Below the pieces are notes generated by a model that saw only the letters and a program-made list of their open reading frames with translations, searched no databases and was not told the DNA's origin. Below are positions 24,701 through 35,730 of a DNA stretch of 64,000 nt, in pieces (position 1 is the first letter of the stretch; every line of letters starts with the position of its first letter). Both the position numbers and the translations under genes were made by a program. Source of the stretch: Carnegiea gigantea (lineage: Eukaryota > Streptophyta > Magnoliopsida > Caryophyllales > Cactaceae); contig JAKOGI010001267.1 of assembly GCA_029747015.1 (NCBI GenBank), positions 124,001-188,000 of the forward strand, written 5' to 3'.

Positions 24701-27700
24701 ACATAAAACACAAGAAAAGTCACCAGGGTCAACTCGGAAGACCTAAAATCTCTCTCGTGTGAGTAGCTTCTCCTGTAGTGCCAGCCATAGGATGAAAGCA
24801 CACTTCGGTATTCTTGCTTTGTGCCATCTTAACCTGTGCCAAGGTTTGGTACCTTCTAACTACTGATACCCTGACGTGACAGAATACATACTAGCTGTAG
24901 ATTGTAATCATGTACCACTTTTAGGACAACCCATGCTGAATGAGGTCTTTGACTTTGGGTATTTTTTTTCCAACACCGACTTTCCTTGGCTGATTGCTTA
25001 CAGCTCCAAATGGTGTGCCCCTTTAAATAGTAGTTATTAACCCATTTGATCCACAACCTGCCAGGTTTGGATGCTATGTTCCATATGTGCTTTGCTACCA
25101 GGGCTGCCCATTCCATTTAATCACATCTCTCACTCCCATGCCCCCTTCTTGCTTTGATAGACATAGAGTATCCCAAGCCACCAATCCTGGCTTTCTCCTC
25201 TCATGATCAGACCCTCACAGGAAAGCCCTGTATATCATCTTAACCCTCTCAAGAACATGTTTGGGTAGCAAGAAAATCTGCCCCCAATACATAAACATGT
25301 TTAGTAGCACTAAGCTAGAATTGATAAGCTGTAATTTGCTTGCATAAGTAAGCTTTTGAGCTGACCAAGCCCTTATTCTTAATGTGATTCGATCAATAAG
25401 TGTCTGGTAGTCTTACTTGTTCATTCTCTGGGCTTTTACAGCAACTCCCAAGTAAAAGGGTAGAGCACCAAGTTGAAAGCCAATTAAAGCTACCAGCTTG
25501 TCCTCTATCTCTTCTGTCACGCCAACAACCACAAGTTGTGACTTCTCAATGTTAGCTTCCAGGCTAAAGCAATCAGAGAAATGCTTGAATGCAGTCATTA
25601 AGCACTTTACGCTTTGTATATCAGCTTGACTGAATAGGAGTAAATCATCAACAAAACTGAGCATATTTAGCTTCAAACCATGACATCCAGGGTGATGTCT
25701 AAACTGTTGTTGAGCAGCTGCCACCATGAGAGCTCTATTTAAATATTCCATTACAAAAACCAAGATTAAAGGAGACATAGGGTCTTCTTGCCCGACCTAC
25801 TTCCAAAAAAACCATAAATTATGCTATTGAACCTGATCGAGAACGTAGCAGTTGATATGCAATACTTAATTCTTCTTACAAAAACATCAGGAAGCTCATA
25901 TCCCACTAACAGGCTTTTCAATGAAATCCCGCCTGACTCTATCATAGGCTTTCTGGAGATCTATTTTCATAATACATCTTGGAGAGACATTTTTCCTTTT
26001 GTAAAGTTTTACCAAGTCTGCACAAATTAGGATGTTGTGCAAAATGGTCCTCCCTTTCACAAATGCCCCTTGAGAGGCATCCACTAAGTAGCCCAAGAGT
26101 CGGTTTTATCTCATGCAAATCAAATTAGTTGTACACTTGTATAATGTGTTACAACATGCAATAGGTCTCAAATTAGAGGGATAAGATGGATTAAGCACCT
26201 TGGAAATCGTAGTCAGCATTGTTGCATTGACTTGCTTTAGCATCTGACACTATCAAAGAAATCTCTAATCGCAGCACATTTAGGTCCTCAGGTCTTATTA
26301 TGCTCCATGTCTTCTTGAAAAAATAGTTACTATACCTATCAGGCCGGGCCCTTGTCATTGCCAATACTAAACATGGATTACGTAATCTCTGCATCAGAAA
26401 AAGGAGTTAAAATTGAGAGCTCTGTGCTAAGAATATTATCCTGAAATTGCTTTAAAAGAAGGGCCAGGCCTTTGCTTCTTCATGTCAAGAAATGAGAAGT
26501 GCTTCACTAGAGACTCCTCAGTCTTCTTGTGCTTATTTTGAAGAACCCCATTCTTGTCAAGCATTGCTTTAATAGCCCTGATATATGTCTTCTGAGCTCT
26601 AGGAGCAAAGAAGAATTTTGTGTTTTGATCAACCTTTTGCAGCCAGCTTTCCTGGGCTTTTTCTTGTAGAAAAGAGCACTCTGGATTCATCATCAAATGA
26701 TAATGATTGAATGCTTCCTTTTCTTGCTCGAATAAGGTAGATTTCCTGGGGTCATCATGTATCTTCTGCTATTTGTCCTGTAGCTCTTGCATAACCTTTG
26801 ACACTATGGCATGGATTTCACTTAAGTGAAGTTTGTTTATAGTCATGAGGGGTTTCTTGAGTGTTTTTAGCTTTGAGACCAATCTATACATATAAGTATC
26901 CCGTTGTGCTTGCTACCAAACATCTTGCACAGTTTGTAAGAAACTAGGGTGCATGGTCCACATGTTATAAATTTGAAGGACTTTTGCTTTGGGAAGTCAT
27001 TTTGGCAGAAATGTATAAGTTAAGGACTGTGATCAGACACCCCCTCAGATAGTGCCTCATGGTAGATTCCAGTGAAACATTTAATACCCTCTCCATTCAC
27101 AAGGACCCTATCAAGCCTAGAGAAGACTCTAGTAGGTCCCTGTTTGCTACTCCATGTAAAGAAATGTCCCAACCATTTCATATCTTGCACACCACAATCA
27201 TCAATACAAGTTGTAAAATCCAAGGGTTCCCCCACTAGCACTTGATCCCCACCTATTCTTCCCTCCACTCTGTTGAGATCTCCCCCAATAATCCAAGGGT
27301 TGGTAATGGAAGTAGTAAATTCACATAAGGTTTTCCAGCGCTCCTTTCTGTGCATGTTGTCAGAGGCTCCGTATACCACTGTGACATAAATTCGAGTATT
27401 GCTACTAGTTAAAGCAGCAAAATGAATGAATTCAGGGTGTACCTGCAATATTGTGATATTGACACTGATATGATCCCAAATCAACTAAATTCTACTTCTA
27501 GCTTGGTCTAAAGCATTAGTAACCACAATCCAATTCTGATTAGTATTCTGTATTATAGTAGCCTCCCTTCCCGTTCTAGTCTTTGTTTCCAGCAATCCCT
27601 TATTGCTACACCTATGTTAACATTGTTTTAAGTCAAGAAGCCTATAACAACTTCCTGTTGGCTGTTTATTCGGGCCATTTAGGCCCCTTATATTCCATAT

Positions 27701-30700
27701 ACGCAACCTATCCATGGTCTGACAAAGCGCTAAAGCTGTTCTATAAGACCAGTCCAGTTGTAATCCCAACTTCTGCATTGCCCGAGATCCTGTTGAGCAT
27801 GGTGTCCACTTGTTGCCCTTCAACCTCTATATTAGGAGAATGCTGTTCTGTAACATTCTGGTCAATTCTACTCCTAGACTTCTTTCCTTCTGCACTTCAG
27901 TCTACCTTCCTGCATTGGTCAACCACATGACCAAACAGATTACAATGGCCACATTTCAATGTCCTCCACTCATAGTCAACCTCCTGGGCTACCAACCCTA
28001 GCTCATCCATAAAAGTGATATGGTATAGGAAGTCACTCTTGCAAATCTAGTTTTAGCCTTACCTTGTGTCGCCTTATGGCCCTTATCTGCCACGAGTGGT
28101 TTTCTAATAAGGCTGGCGATCTTGCTCAACCCTTCTCTACCCCAGAATTTTAAATCGAGCTTAGGGAGTTTAACCCAAATAGGCACTTTAGAAATAACCT
28201 CTTTATCCACTGATTGTCCAACAACTCATATAATCAAAGGCTTTTTATCAAAATAGTCAAAGTTTTGCTTGAGCACATCATCCCTTTCCAATGAAAGTGC
28301 ACAATAAACACACCATTTCGTTTAGCAATTACTTTGTTAACTTCAGCACCCTCCATCACCTTTAAAGGGGGACTGGATCCCATGACAAAACAAATGATGG
28401 AACTTGGAACTCCTTAGCTTATTATGATACTTGGCATGATATATTCTGTTTCTTACTAATTCTTTTACCTTAACCTTGGAGCATTTGATCTCCCGTAACT
28501 TCGTAAACCAGCTACTAAGGTCACAGCTGGTGCACCTGCAAAATGCAATCACTGAAGCAATGCATCCCTAAGTTGTAAAATGGGCAAGGAAAAAAACATG
28601 TTCAAAGATTCTTCCCCATTCCCGCACAGAACACATTTCAGATTTGTTGATGCTTTCTATTTTGCAATCCTCATTTTTATGGGAAGCCTTCTATAGTTCT
28701 ATGCATCATAATCTGAGTCATGAAAGAATGTTTTGGGTAGCTCAGCGTGCTGCATGCGATTTTGCTGCATGCCATTTTGCTTCATGTCTCCATCTTAGTT
28801 TCTCAACCTGCTTTAAGCTTCAGAGATACTCCCCTTTAACAGAATATTGCCCTAATGCGTAAACAACTCAACTGCCCCATTTAAAGCCCTTTTTGACAGC
28901 ATGTACTTTTCTCCAGTACCAACTTCCATCGCAGCTGGGTATGCAGTCCCAGTGTTCCTGCCTTTCGAGATAGCGGCCATATACCCACTTGACCCAAAGG
29001 TTGTTCTTTTTAAGAGAAACTTCCCACACCAATTTAGCTATGATAGGTTTCTTCCACCTCTCCAAGTTCTTGGGCCCTAGACCACCATATGTTTTTGGCT
29101 TGCACACATGTTGCAGGCAATAAAAGGGGCTGTTCTATGCGTAGCTTGTGCACCCCATCGGAAACTTCTGCACAACGCACTTATTTGAGTAATCACTTTT
29201 TGAGTGATGGTGAAAATACGTGCCCGAAAACAATAAATTCCCGTGAGACAGTTCATCAAAACAACTCTTGCAGCATAAGACAGATGTCTAGTTCATCACA
29301 TCTTTGTTTTGGCAGTAATTTCATCCATTAGCGTTCTATATTCTAGCTGATGTGACCCCCCCCCAAAAAAAGAAAAAAAGGTACTCAAACGGAAATTTTC
29401 CCTCTGAGAATCCAATGATATCAATACTAAACTAGTACAGTTCAAAGGTTGGGCATGGGTGCTTTGGTTTGAAAGGTCCAGGCAAAATATCTCCTGCATC
29501 AAAGTGAGATATATCCTTTGTCTCGTTCTTATTTTGGTCAGGGATTAATTTTATGGGTTCAATTTAAGGGGCAGTTTGGGAAAACTAGAAGTTAGGCTGT
29601 GTATGCTTTGTGAACGGAACTTCCATTGATAATTTGGTTATGTGGAGTTGGTAAATGAACATCTGATAGCTGATTTACCGCACTTTCTATTTCCTTTTGC
29701 TTTCCGTGAGTCCTAAATATATTGTGTTTTTGCAATGGCAGCTTTCAAGTACACAATTGCGAGATGACCTCTTGTCCATGCTAGTTGCTGGCCATGAGAC
29801 CACTGGTTCTGTGTTGACATGGACTGTCTACCTTCTAAGTAAGGTATTTGCATGCTCTTGAAGATATAGTGAAGAAATGTGGCTATTAGGCATGAATCAG
29901 TTGTACTAAGGTTTAATACATGTGAAAGGAGCACTTGTTTAATCTAAAGAGAACTAGCTTGGAGGTGTCTGTCAAAAATTTTTGATTATTTTTTGCAGGA
30001 TCCTTCTTCTTTGTCGAAGGCAAAAGAAGAGGTAGATAGAGTTCTTCAAGGACGTCGTCCTTCCTACGAAGATACCAAAGAACTCAAGTTTTTGGCACGT
30101 TGCATAACCGAGTCATTGCGTCTGTATCCTCACCCTCCTGTAGGTGTCCTTGGCTTTTTAGCTGTGCTATGGGGAATTTTCTTGTATAATTTATATCGGT
30201 ATTGAAGATATTCGGTGCTATCATTTCTGGTTCAGGTTTTGCTAAGAAGAGCTCAAGTATCAGACATCCTTCCTGGCAATTACAAGGTCAATGCTGGTCA
30301 GGATATAATGATATCAGTTTATAATATCCATCATTCGCCTCAGGTATTTGGTTGTTTAGTCAGCTTATAATATCCATCATTCGTCTCAGGTATTTGGTTG
30401 TTTAGTCTTTTCTGGTCAATGCTTACTGTTTATTGAAACATGAGTAGTCAATGTAATGGACTGTTTCAATTAATTTTACCTGGTCATTATGGGAAACTCG
30501 ATTGTTCTAGCCTTTTAACATCCTGACAGTTCTGATAGCTATAGCTAACTCATTTTTGAACCCTTCTGATTTATGTTCTACATGTATTCTAGGAAGGTCC
30601 TAATACTGTTGGTGCATGCTTGAGCAGCTTCAACCTTAGTTTGAAAAAGGGTCCCGAGGCGCGAGGCGAAGGCGCGCGCCTCAAGGACGCGAACCTTTTT

Positions 30701-33211
30701 TTAGCTAAAAAAAGGTTTGAAAATAATTTTCATGACTTATTTATGATAATTGAGTAAAATAGTGGCATCAAAGAACAATTGGACATCAATATAAGTACCA
30801 AAAGTATCGCAAATAGTCCACAAGACGGTAATTTAGCATGACAATATTCTAAAAAGTAAAAACACACACACACACACACACACAAAAGACGGTAATTTAG
30901 CATGACAATATTCTCAAACTAAAATTCCATAGCAATCAAACAAATAGTTAGTGAGGCACTAATCACTAATTGCATTTTAACCCCCCCCCCCAAAAAAAAA
31001 AAGACAAGACAATAGCGTGCGCACACACAAACTGCCTGGCAGTGGGCACTGCCACTGACCAAAAACAAATTAGATTGTTGCAAATAAAAAAAAAAAAAAA
31101 ACCCTAACATTTCTAACCCTCAAACCCCCAGCTGCCCAGCACCAACAGACCCACAAAAAAATAAAAATTAAAACAGAACCTCGGAGAACTGAGGAGGCCG
31201 AGAGACAGAACAGAGGAGGAAAGCAGCAACACGCAAAACAGAGACCAGAAGCAGATGAAAATGGCTCGAACAGGGACAGACAAAGCCGAAAGAGAGGATG
31301 AGAGCTTAAGGGAGAGAGAAAAATGAGAAAAAAAAGGAGAAAAAGAGGACACAGCCATGGCCGGCTGATGTCCTGTAGCAGGGAAGAAGAAGAACAGCAG
31401 GAGGAAGTGAAGAAGAGCAGCAGGACGAAGAAGAGAAGAAGAGAAAGCAAAGACTTACCTGATGGAAGGAGATGAAGGCTTCGACTAAGATGATTGAGGC
31501 CTCCAGGGTTTCGAAGGGTCGAGTTGAGAGGATTTAAGAAGCCAGCCAAAGCCAACTTTGAAGTATTCTTTTGCAATTCTCTCTTTCTTTTTTTTTTTTT
31601 TTTAAGGAAACTTTGAGACCTTCTGGGCGCGCCTGGCTCGCTTTGCGCCTCGGAGTGAGGCGCCATGAGGCGCACGCCTCACATGGCATCTGGAATGGGC
31701 TTCGCCTGGGTCTGGGTGAGGTGCCTCTTGCCTAGGCGCGCCTCACCTGCACCTTTTCAAACTAAGGCTTTAACTTCTGCATATGAATGAACTTGTTGCT
31801 GCATTTTTTTATTTCTATTTTTCTTTTTGAATTCTATCAAGTCCTAATCATCTATGTTTTCTTAGTCATTATTGAGGCATCATCCCATAAAATATGACAT
31901 CTGAAATCAGATTCAGGTACGCATTAAGTTTCAAGGCTGTCTTCACTGTCATGTTTTCTTTAGAGATATGCATATTAGCATTTAGATGACCTGTATTTCT
32001 TTTTTCCCCCCCTTTTCTGCTTCCCCCCCCCCCCCCCAGGGATGATAGTTTTCTGTGCCAGTGTTCTGTGTTTTTCTGATTGCTTCTACTATTCTGCTGT
32101 ATATGGAAGGTCTGGGAACGGGCAGCAGAGTTTATTCCGGGAAGGTTTGATTTGGATGGCCCAGTGCCTAATGAGACTAACACTGATTTCAGGCATGTAT
32201 TAGTTAACACTGCATTTGAAATGATGATCATCATCATCTTCTTCTTCTTCTTCTTCCTTCTTCTTCTTCTTCTCTTCCTCCTTGTTTGCCCCTCTGGCCG
32301 AGCCCGGTCCTCCTTTGTGGGTTCCAATGCTTCCAGTATTCTCTTCTCTAGCCTTAATAGGAGGGGCAATCTCCTTATCATAAAAGAGGGCTGGGGCCAG
32401 AGGATATAGCATATTTCAGTTTGGCACTGGTATGATAGGATCGCTTTTGATGATTGGCAACAATGTATTCTTACTTTTGTCTTTTGCTCTTTCATGTGCA
32501 TTACAGATTTATACCCTTTAGTGGAGGCCCTCGTAAGTGTGTTGGTGATCAGTTTGCCTTATTGGAAGCCATTGTGGCTCTTGCAATCCTTCTGCAACAC
32601 ATGAACTTTGAGTTGGTCCCTGACCAGGACATTACTATGACTACCGGAGCAACCATTCATACAACAAATGTAAATCTCCTCTACCCCCCCCCCCCCCAAC
32701 ATACACACACACAGAGAGAAAAGATGCATGTGTACTTCGTCATCGTCGTGTTGCATGTTGTTCGTTATATGCTTATGGAAATCTCTTTTCGGGGGGCGGG
32801 GTCATGCATGACCTTTCTACCTTGCGCTTCTAGGAGTTATTTTCTTGGATCGTGTAGAAATGATATGACGGAAATAGTTGGTGTATGCTGATTATTAGAA
32901 AAGGTAGCCAATGATGTCCTAATGTAGGATCCAGCAGAAATAGCCTGTATACAATGCAGCGTGTAAGGTCGGTGCATCTACTCCTCATTCCTCACCTTGT
33001 TTAGGTGGGACTCTGGGGTGACGAGTATGGTTTTTTATTATTTTTTATTTGTGGCAGCCGAGCGTATTCTTATTTTTGGTCACTTTCTCGTTATTCTGTT
33101 GCCTGGGATAAGGTGGGCTTTCATGCTCTTCCTTGTCCACAGCTGCCCGGAATGAGGAAGACTCGGGAATATGTGCTACTGATTGCTCCGGGAAAAATGA
33201 TTTGGATATAA
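21770..33211 (+). CDS. CYP97C1: Carotenoid epsilon-ring hydroxylase, cytochrome P450 97C1 (LUT1 type), nine exons
   Basis: Exons: 21770-22252, 23106-23402, 23494-23691, 29742-29843, 29999-30139, 30236-30343, 32110-32192, 32507-32669 and, less surely, 33143-33211; about 547 residues against 539 in Arabidopsis LUT1. The enzyme hydroxylates the epsilon ring of carotenoids in plastids, giving lutein from alpha-carotene with the CYP97A beta-ring hydroxylase. The N-terminus is Ser/Pro-rich and uncharged-to-basic, like a plastid transit peptide. [15 protein letters not shown] and [20 protein letters not shown] are near-identical to LUT1. The I-helix AGHETT is at residues 343-348, the K-helix ESLR at 398-401, and the heme loop [10 protein letters not shown] has Cys482. 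Exon joins keep frame. Oddities: two GC donors, PGRF where LUT1 has PERF, a duplicated exon-6 donor, and transposons in introns 3 and 6. Family call is strong; activity is not proven. Confidence 0.93.
22253..23105 (+). other. Intron 1 of CYP97C1
   Basis: An 853-bp GT-AG intron between LWM and ARRRAVVPS. Nothing else is recognised in it. Confidence 0.85.
23403..23493 (+). other. Intron 2 of CYP97C1 with a GC donor
   Basis: The 91-bp intron begins AAG|GCAAGT and ends CACAG. The protein reads [15 protein letters not shown] across it, as in LUT1. No in-frame GT donor is available nearby. AG|GCAAGT is the known consensus for GC-AG introns. Confidence 0.8.
23856..24041 (+). CDS. Unrecognised 61-codon ORF within intron 3
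   Basis: A charged peptide containing [20 protein letters not shown] and ending in a Glu/Lys-rich tail with CTI. I do not recognise it. It could be a captured gene fragment or chance. It lies between exon 3 and the LINE DNA. Confidence 0.2.
   Translation: MLLASVLDIDRGTSHTKFLELRESFLRGAERIQAIEERQPHECGEGEGALEPKEPKEKCTI
25413..25778 (-). pseudogene. LINE reverse transcriptase core fragment
   Basis: A 121-codon ORF with [17 protein letters not shown] (palm entry), [13 protein letters not shown] (the catalytic FxDD box, both aspartates kept) and LPFYLGVAV. The preceding fingers segment lies at 26096-25896 in another frame, with QGAFVKGR and [10 protein letters not shown]. Confidence 0.85.
27020..27484 (-). 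pseudogene. LINE endonuclease domain (exonuclease-endonuclease-phosphatase fold)
   Basis: The longest surviving LINE ORF, 154 codons. It shows [13 protein letters not shown] (metal-binding Asp/Asn), [18 protein letters not shown] and a terminal SDHSP (catalytic Asp-His), the expected motifs of an L1 apurinic-like endonuclease. The N-terminal part lies upstream in another frame (about 27720-27640, [14 protein letters not shown]). Confidence 0.85.
28343..29290 (-). mobile_element. Second LINE fragment, 3' end (zf-RVT region)
   Basis: Minus-strand ORFs 29259-29077 and 29107-28868 contain ICRSFRWG-like and [21 protein letters not shown] segments, then [11 protein letters not shown] and SWYWRK, typical of the LINE zf-RVT region. 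Near 28630 the CVLCG motif follows. The equivalent domain also occurs at 25116-24660, so this is a second LINE copy lying immediately upstream (minus strand) of the first. Confidence 0.75.
30314..30405 (+). repeat. 46-bp tandem duplication covering the exon 6 end and its splice donor
   Basis: Copy 1 is 30314-30359 and copy 2 is 30360-30405, differing at two sites. Each holds the last 30 coding bases of exon 6, the CAG|GTATTT donor and 16 intron bases. The LUT1 frame fits use of the first donor; use of the second would add 46 bp and shift the frame. Confidence 0.92.
30635..31766. mobile_element. Non-autonomous hAT-like element in intron 6, 1132 bp
   Basis: A perfect 13-bp terminal inverted repeat (CTTAGTTTGAAAA) is flanked by an 8-bp duplication, GCTTCAAC at 30627-30634 and GCTTTAAC at 31767-31774 (7/8). 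Subterminal DNA is packed with GAGGCGCG/GCGCCTC motifs at both ends, as in a common plant hAT-type repeat. No transposase is encoded; the long minus-strand ORF at 31070-31675 is low-complexity. Confidence 0.8.
30823..30914 (+). repeat. 28-bp direct repeat flanking a (CA)n microsatellite
   Basis: AGACGGTAATTTAGCATGAC and its following bases occur at 30823-30850 and 30887-30914, with a CA run at about 30861-30884 between. It lies inside the hAT-like element. Confidence 0.85.
32193..32506 (+). other. Intron 7 of CYP97C1 with a GC donor and a TTC-rich microsatellite
   Basis: The intron starts TTCAG|GCATGT and ends ATTACAG. Only this split gives [11 protein letters not shown] in frame; the nearest GT donor, 4 bp on, shifts the frame. 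A run of TCATCA/TTCTTC units occupies about 32222-32282. Confidence 0.72.
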
Positions 33212-34719
33212 GACTGCCATCAGAACTGTATAATTTGTTTTGGCTCCCTGCTTAAAGCCTCAAACAGCTCTATCCAAGTGGCTATGGCAAACCTAAATGT
33301 CTCAAACTGATGCAGGGATTGTACATGACACTTACAGAACGGGTGAGGGATGCGGTGTTGACTACATAATTTCCTCTGGGTAAGCTGGTTTTGCCTATAT
33401 TTACCTGAGTTTTTTCTTTCTGCAGCCAAGTTATGCTTGCTGAATTCCTTTTGCCAAATTTGCCTATGCTTGTGCTTTCTCCTTGGCTGTAGCTCAGTTC
33501 AGTGTTAGATAACTCTAAATGGCTCTGTTCATTTCATCTGCTCAAAGATTTTCCAGTATGGAGTTTTCGGCATGGTGCCTAAAGACAGATTTTGACTCAG
33601 TGGCTTTTTGGTCCTGATTTTGGCTGTTTTTAGCGTCGGGGACTAAAATTCTGGAGCAGATGAAATGAATAAAAGCAGTTTCAAATGTACAGTGAAACCA
33701 AGGACTTGGTGTCAACATGCCACATCATCTGACATTGATGCTTGATCTCATACTTGGATTTTGTCAAACTTTGCTGCTTCGAAATCTGTGGATGTTATTC
33801 ATGAACTTCGGCTTAGCACTCAATGGAGGGGAGTGAATGCTACAGTTTTTAATCATGATGAACTCCTTTTGCCTTGTGCAGACAGTGAGCATCCAAGAAT
33901 GCACAGAGAGATTCCTCGCAGAGTAACTGATTTTGCAATGTTTGTGCTGGAAAGTTTGCTGCCGAGTTGGACGCTGGCTTTCTCTAATCTATTGGTTGAT
34001 CATCTGCTGCAGAGAAAGGGCAAAACGGTGGAAGGATTGTTTGTGCACAACGTAAATAATAGAAATTGTACGAAACAACCCCCCCCCCCCCCCCCCCCCC
34101 CCCCCAACCAAAGAAAAAGTGACGAATACGTTCTTGGCCGCCTTATTGATGGCTAAAACGAATCGCTGTATGTGCTGGGCTCTCTACCATTCATAAGATT
34201 GACTGTCTAAAACTATTCCTCGCTTTACCATTCAAAATTTCACCCAGCCTGATGGCTTGATGTGTGCTCGACTAGAGCTAGCAAATGGATTATTCAGTTA
34301 AGGTACAGTCATGTTTCGGATTAGCGATATTTTAGACGAGGTGGATGATTTTCTGTTCAGGTTGACTTTGTGAATTATTGTTTGGTCTACTAAACTTGTC
34401 ATGCAAAAAGAGCAACTTTGCAGGAAATTTAAGGTCGAATGTGTTCCCATTCGTGTCAATTTAGGGTTTGGATCCATTTTTGGGTGAATTCATTGTAAGT
34501 GTTGGTTAGGTATGGATTTGGATCTTTCGGTTCAAATTTTGAATCTTGAGCAATTCGTCATACATTTATTTATGATGGTCTTTCTCACATATAAATAGCT
34601 AATATAAAAGTAATGACGAGTGTTCCATGATTAGTATATGTACGACTTGGTGAGCATGTTCATTTGAGCAATGTTAAAGAGCATCGATCCCTTGATCGAA
34701 ACCAGTACGGAAAATGAGT
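33212..34719 (+). other. 3' flank of CYP97C1; AATAAA at 33668 and an unrecognised ORF
   Basis: An AATAAA at 33668-33673 could be the poly(A) signal, 457 bp after the stop. An open frame at 33761-34156 runs into a 27-base C tract; its first 90 residues look somewhat protein-like (ending DHLLQRKGKTVEGLFVHN), but I know no homologue. It may be a chance ORF in the 3' UTR or a relic exon. Confidence 0.35.
34079..34105 (+). repeat. 27-base poly(C) tract
   Basis: The longest of several C runs in the window; others are at 29356-29364, 30981-30991, 32023-32037, 32684-32697, 36077-36088, 50786-50793 and 63371-63383. Confidence 0.95.
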
Positions 34720-35628
34720 CAATGTTTCGACCGGTCGGATTGACAGGACAGGGTTTAACCGGTTAACTCGGTTGGCCGCAGAAACGGATTAAACCGCTAG
34801 ACCCGGTTGATTCCTCATGAACTTTTCTATGTATTTTCTTATATTTGAGGTGTAAAATTCTTAAGAAATAAAATAAAATGAGAAAAAAAAATATGATGCA
34901 AAATATGACTCATAGAAAAATACTTAGATGTGCTTGTTAATAATCAGGCGCACGGTAATAATCATGCGAGAAGAGAATGGAGAATAGCTGGCTCAAGCAA
35001 CAATTTGATTTCACTTTAGCCAGTTTAAATTTGAATTTGGCTTTATTGGAAAAAAAAAACAATAAAAAAGGGATTCCGTTGGGCTCACCTGTATTCAATA
35101 CTACTACCCTGTACCCCAATGTCCATAACATTTAATGCCTACGTTAAGTCTCTTGGGTTTTTCTTGTTTCTCCGCCTCCTCTCTCTTTTCTCCGCCTCCT
35201 ATCTCCTTTTAGATACCCTCGCTTTTCTCTTCTTTTCAGTTTGCATCTGTGGCAAACTCATTTCATTGTGAAGCAAGTGGCATAAGTTGCTAATAACCCA
35301 ATTTGATAGGGAGGCCACAGCTCCCTCTATATCTTATCCGGCTGGTAATAGTGGCGTGAATGGGTTTTCAAGCGTTTGTGGTCATTGCAAACAAAGACGA
35401 GACAGATCAAGAGCGAGGTTACGAAGCTAGGTAAAAAACCGCCCTTTTATCTAGAAAATCCCGATCAGAGTTGACCAGGTTGAAGGAATTGTCCGGGTCT
35501 ATCGGGTTTGACCGGATTTTTCGGTTTGATTGTCAAAACAATTCTTTGCATTTTCTGGACTGCTAGGGTGGCCGGTTCTCGGTCCGACTAGTTCAACCGG
35601 CTGGGCCAGATCGGTTTTCGCAACATTG
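34720..35628. mobile_element. Non-autonomous DNA transposon with CCGGTT-rich subterminal repeats, 909 bp
   Basis: The ends form an imperfect inverted pair (CAATGTTTCGA and TCGCAACATTG). Many CCGGTT, AACCGG and CCGGTC motifs cluster within about 130 bp of each end. This layout is that of a common plant hAT-like family. A clean 8-bp duplication was not seen. Confidence 0.5.
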
Positions 35629-35730
35629 CAGTTGAGAAGCGCATATTATGGAGCTCCTGAGCAAATTATGAGTATCATGTCTCCCTCAAGGTTTGGTGGT
35701 TTGGGTTCACAAATAGTATGATCAATCTAA

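Larger units (their letters stand above)
24300..28340 (-). mobile_element. Degenerate L1-like LINE with ORF1 and ORF2 remnants
   Basis: On the minus strand the order is that of plant L1 elements. ORF1 begins with a DUF4283-like segment ([16 protein letters not shown], about 28200-28130), followed by a CCHC knuckle with [14 protein letters not shown] near 27950. Then comes the endonuclease (27484-27020: [19 protein letters not shown]), a linker (26696-26436), reverse transcriptase (26096-25896 with [10 protein letters not shown]; 25778-25413 with FVDDLLLF and LPFYLGV), and a zf-RVT region to about 24660 with CVLCG...H...C. Many stops and frameshifts separate these blocks, so it cannot move. 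No poly(A) tail or target duplication was found. Confidence 0.85.
23692..29741 (+). other. Intron 3 of CYP97C1, expanded to 6.05 kb by LINE DNA
   Basis: Donor GAG|GTATTC and acceptor GGCAG join SREE to LSSTQLRDD in frame. Most of it (about 24300-29290) is LINE sequence on the minus strand. A 61-codon ORF at 23856-24041 is of unknown origin. The last 450 bp have no recognisable element. Confidence 0.85.

Noticed and set aside
31070..31675. 201-codon minus-strand ORF in intron 6
   Set aside because: It lies inside the hAT-like element, is mostly Leu/Ser/Phe from purine-rich low-complexity DNA, and has no domain-like pattern.
31869..32501. 210-codon minus-strand ORF
   Set aside because: It overlaps CYP97C1 exon 7 antisense and includes a Lys/Arg run from the TTC microsatellite.
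33005..33142. Terminal exon of CYP97C1 starting at 33005
   Set aside because: TTTAG|GTGGGACTC is a possible acceptor and is in frame, but the resulting peptide ([14 protein letters not shown]...) is hydrophobic and longer than the family's end; the acceptor at 33143 gives a shorter, basic tail. Not excluded.
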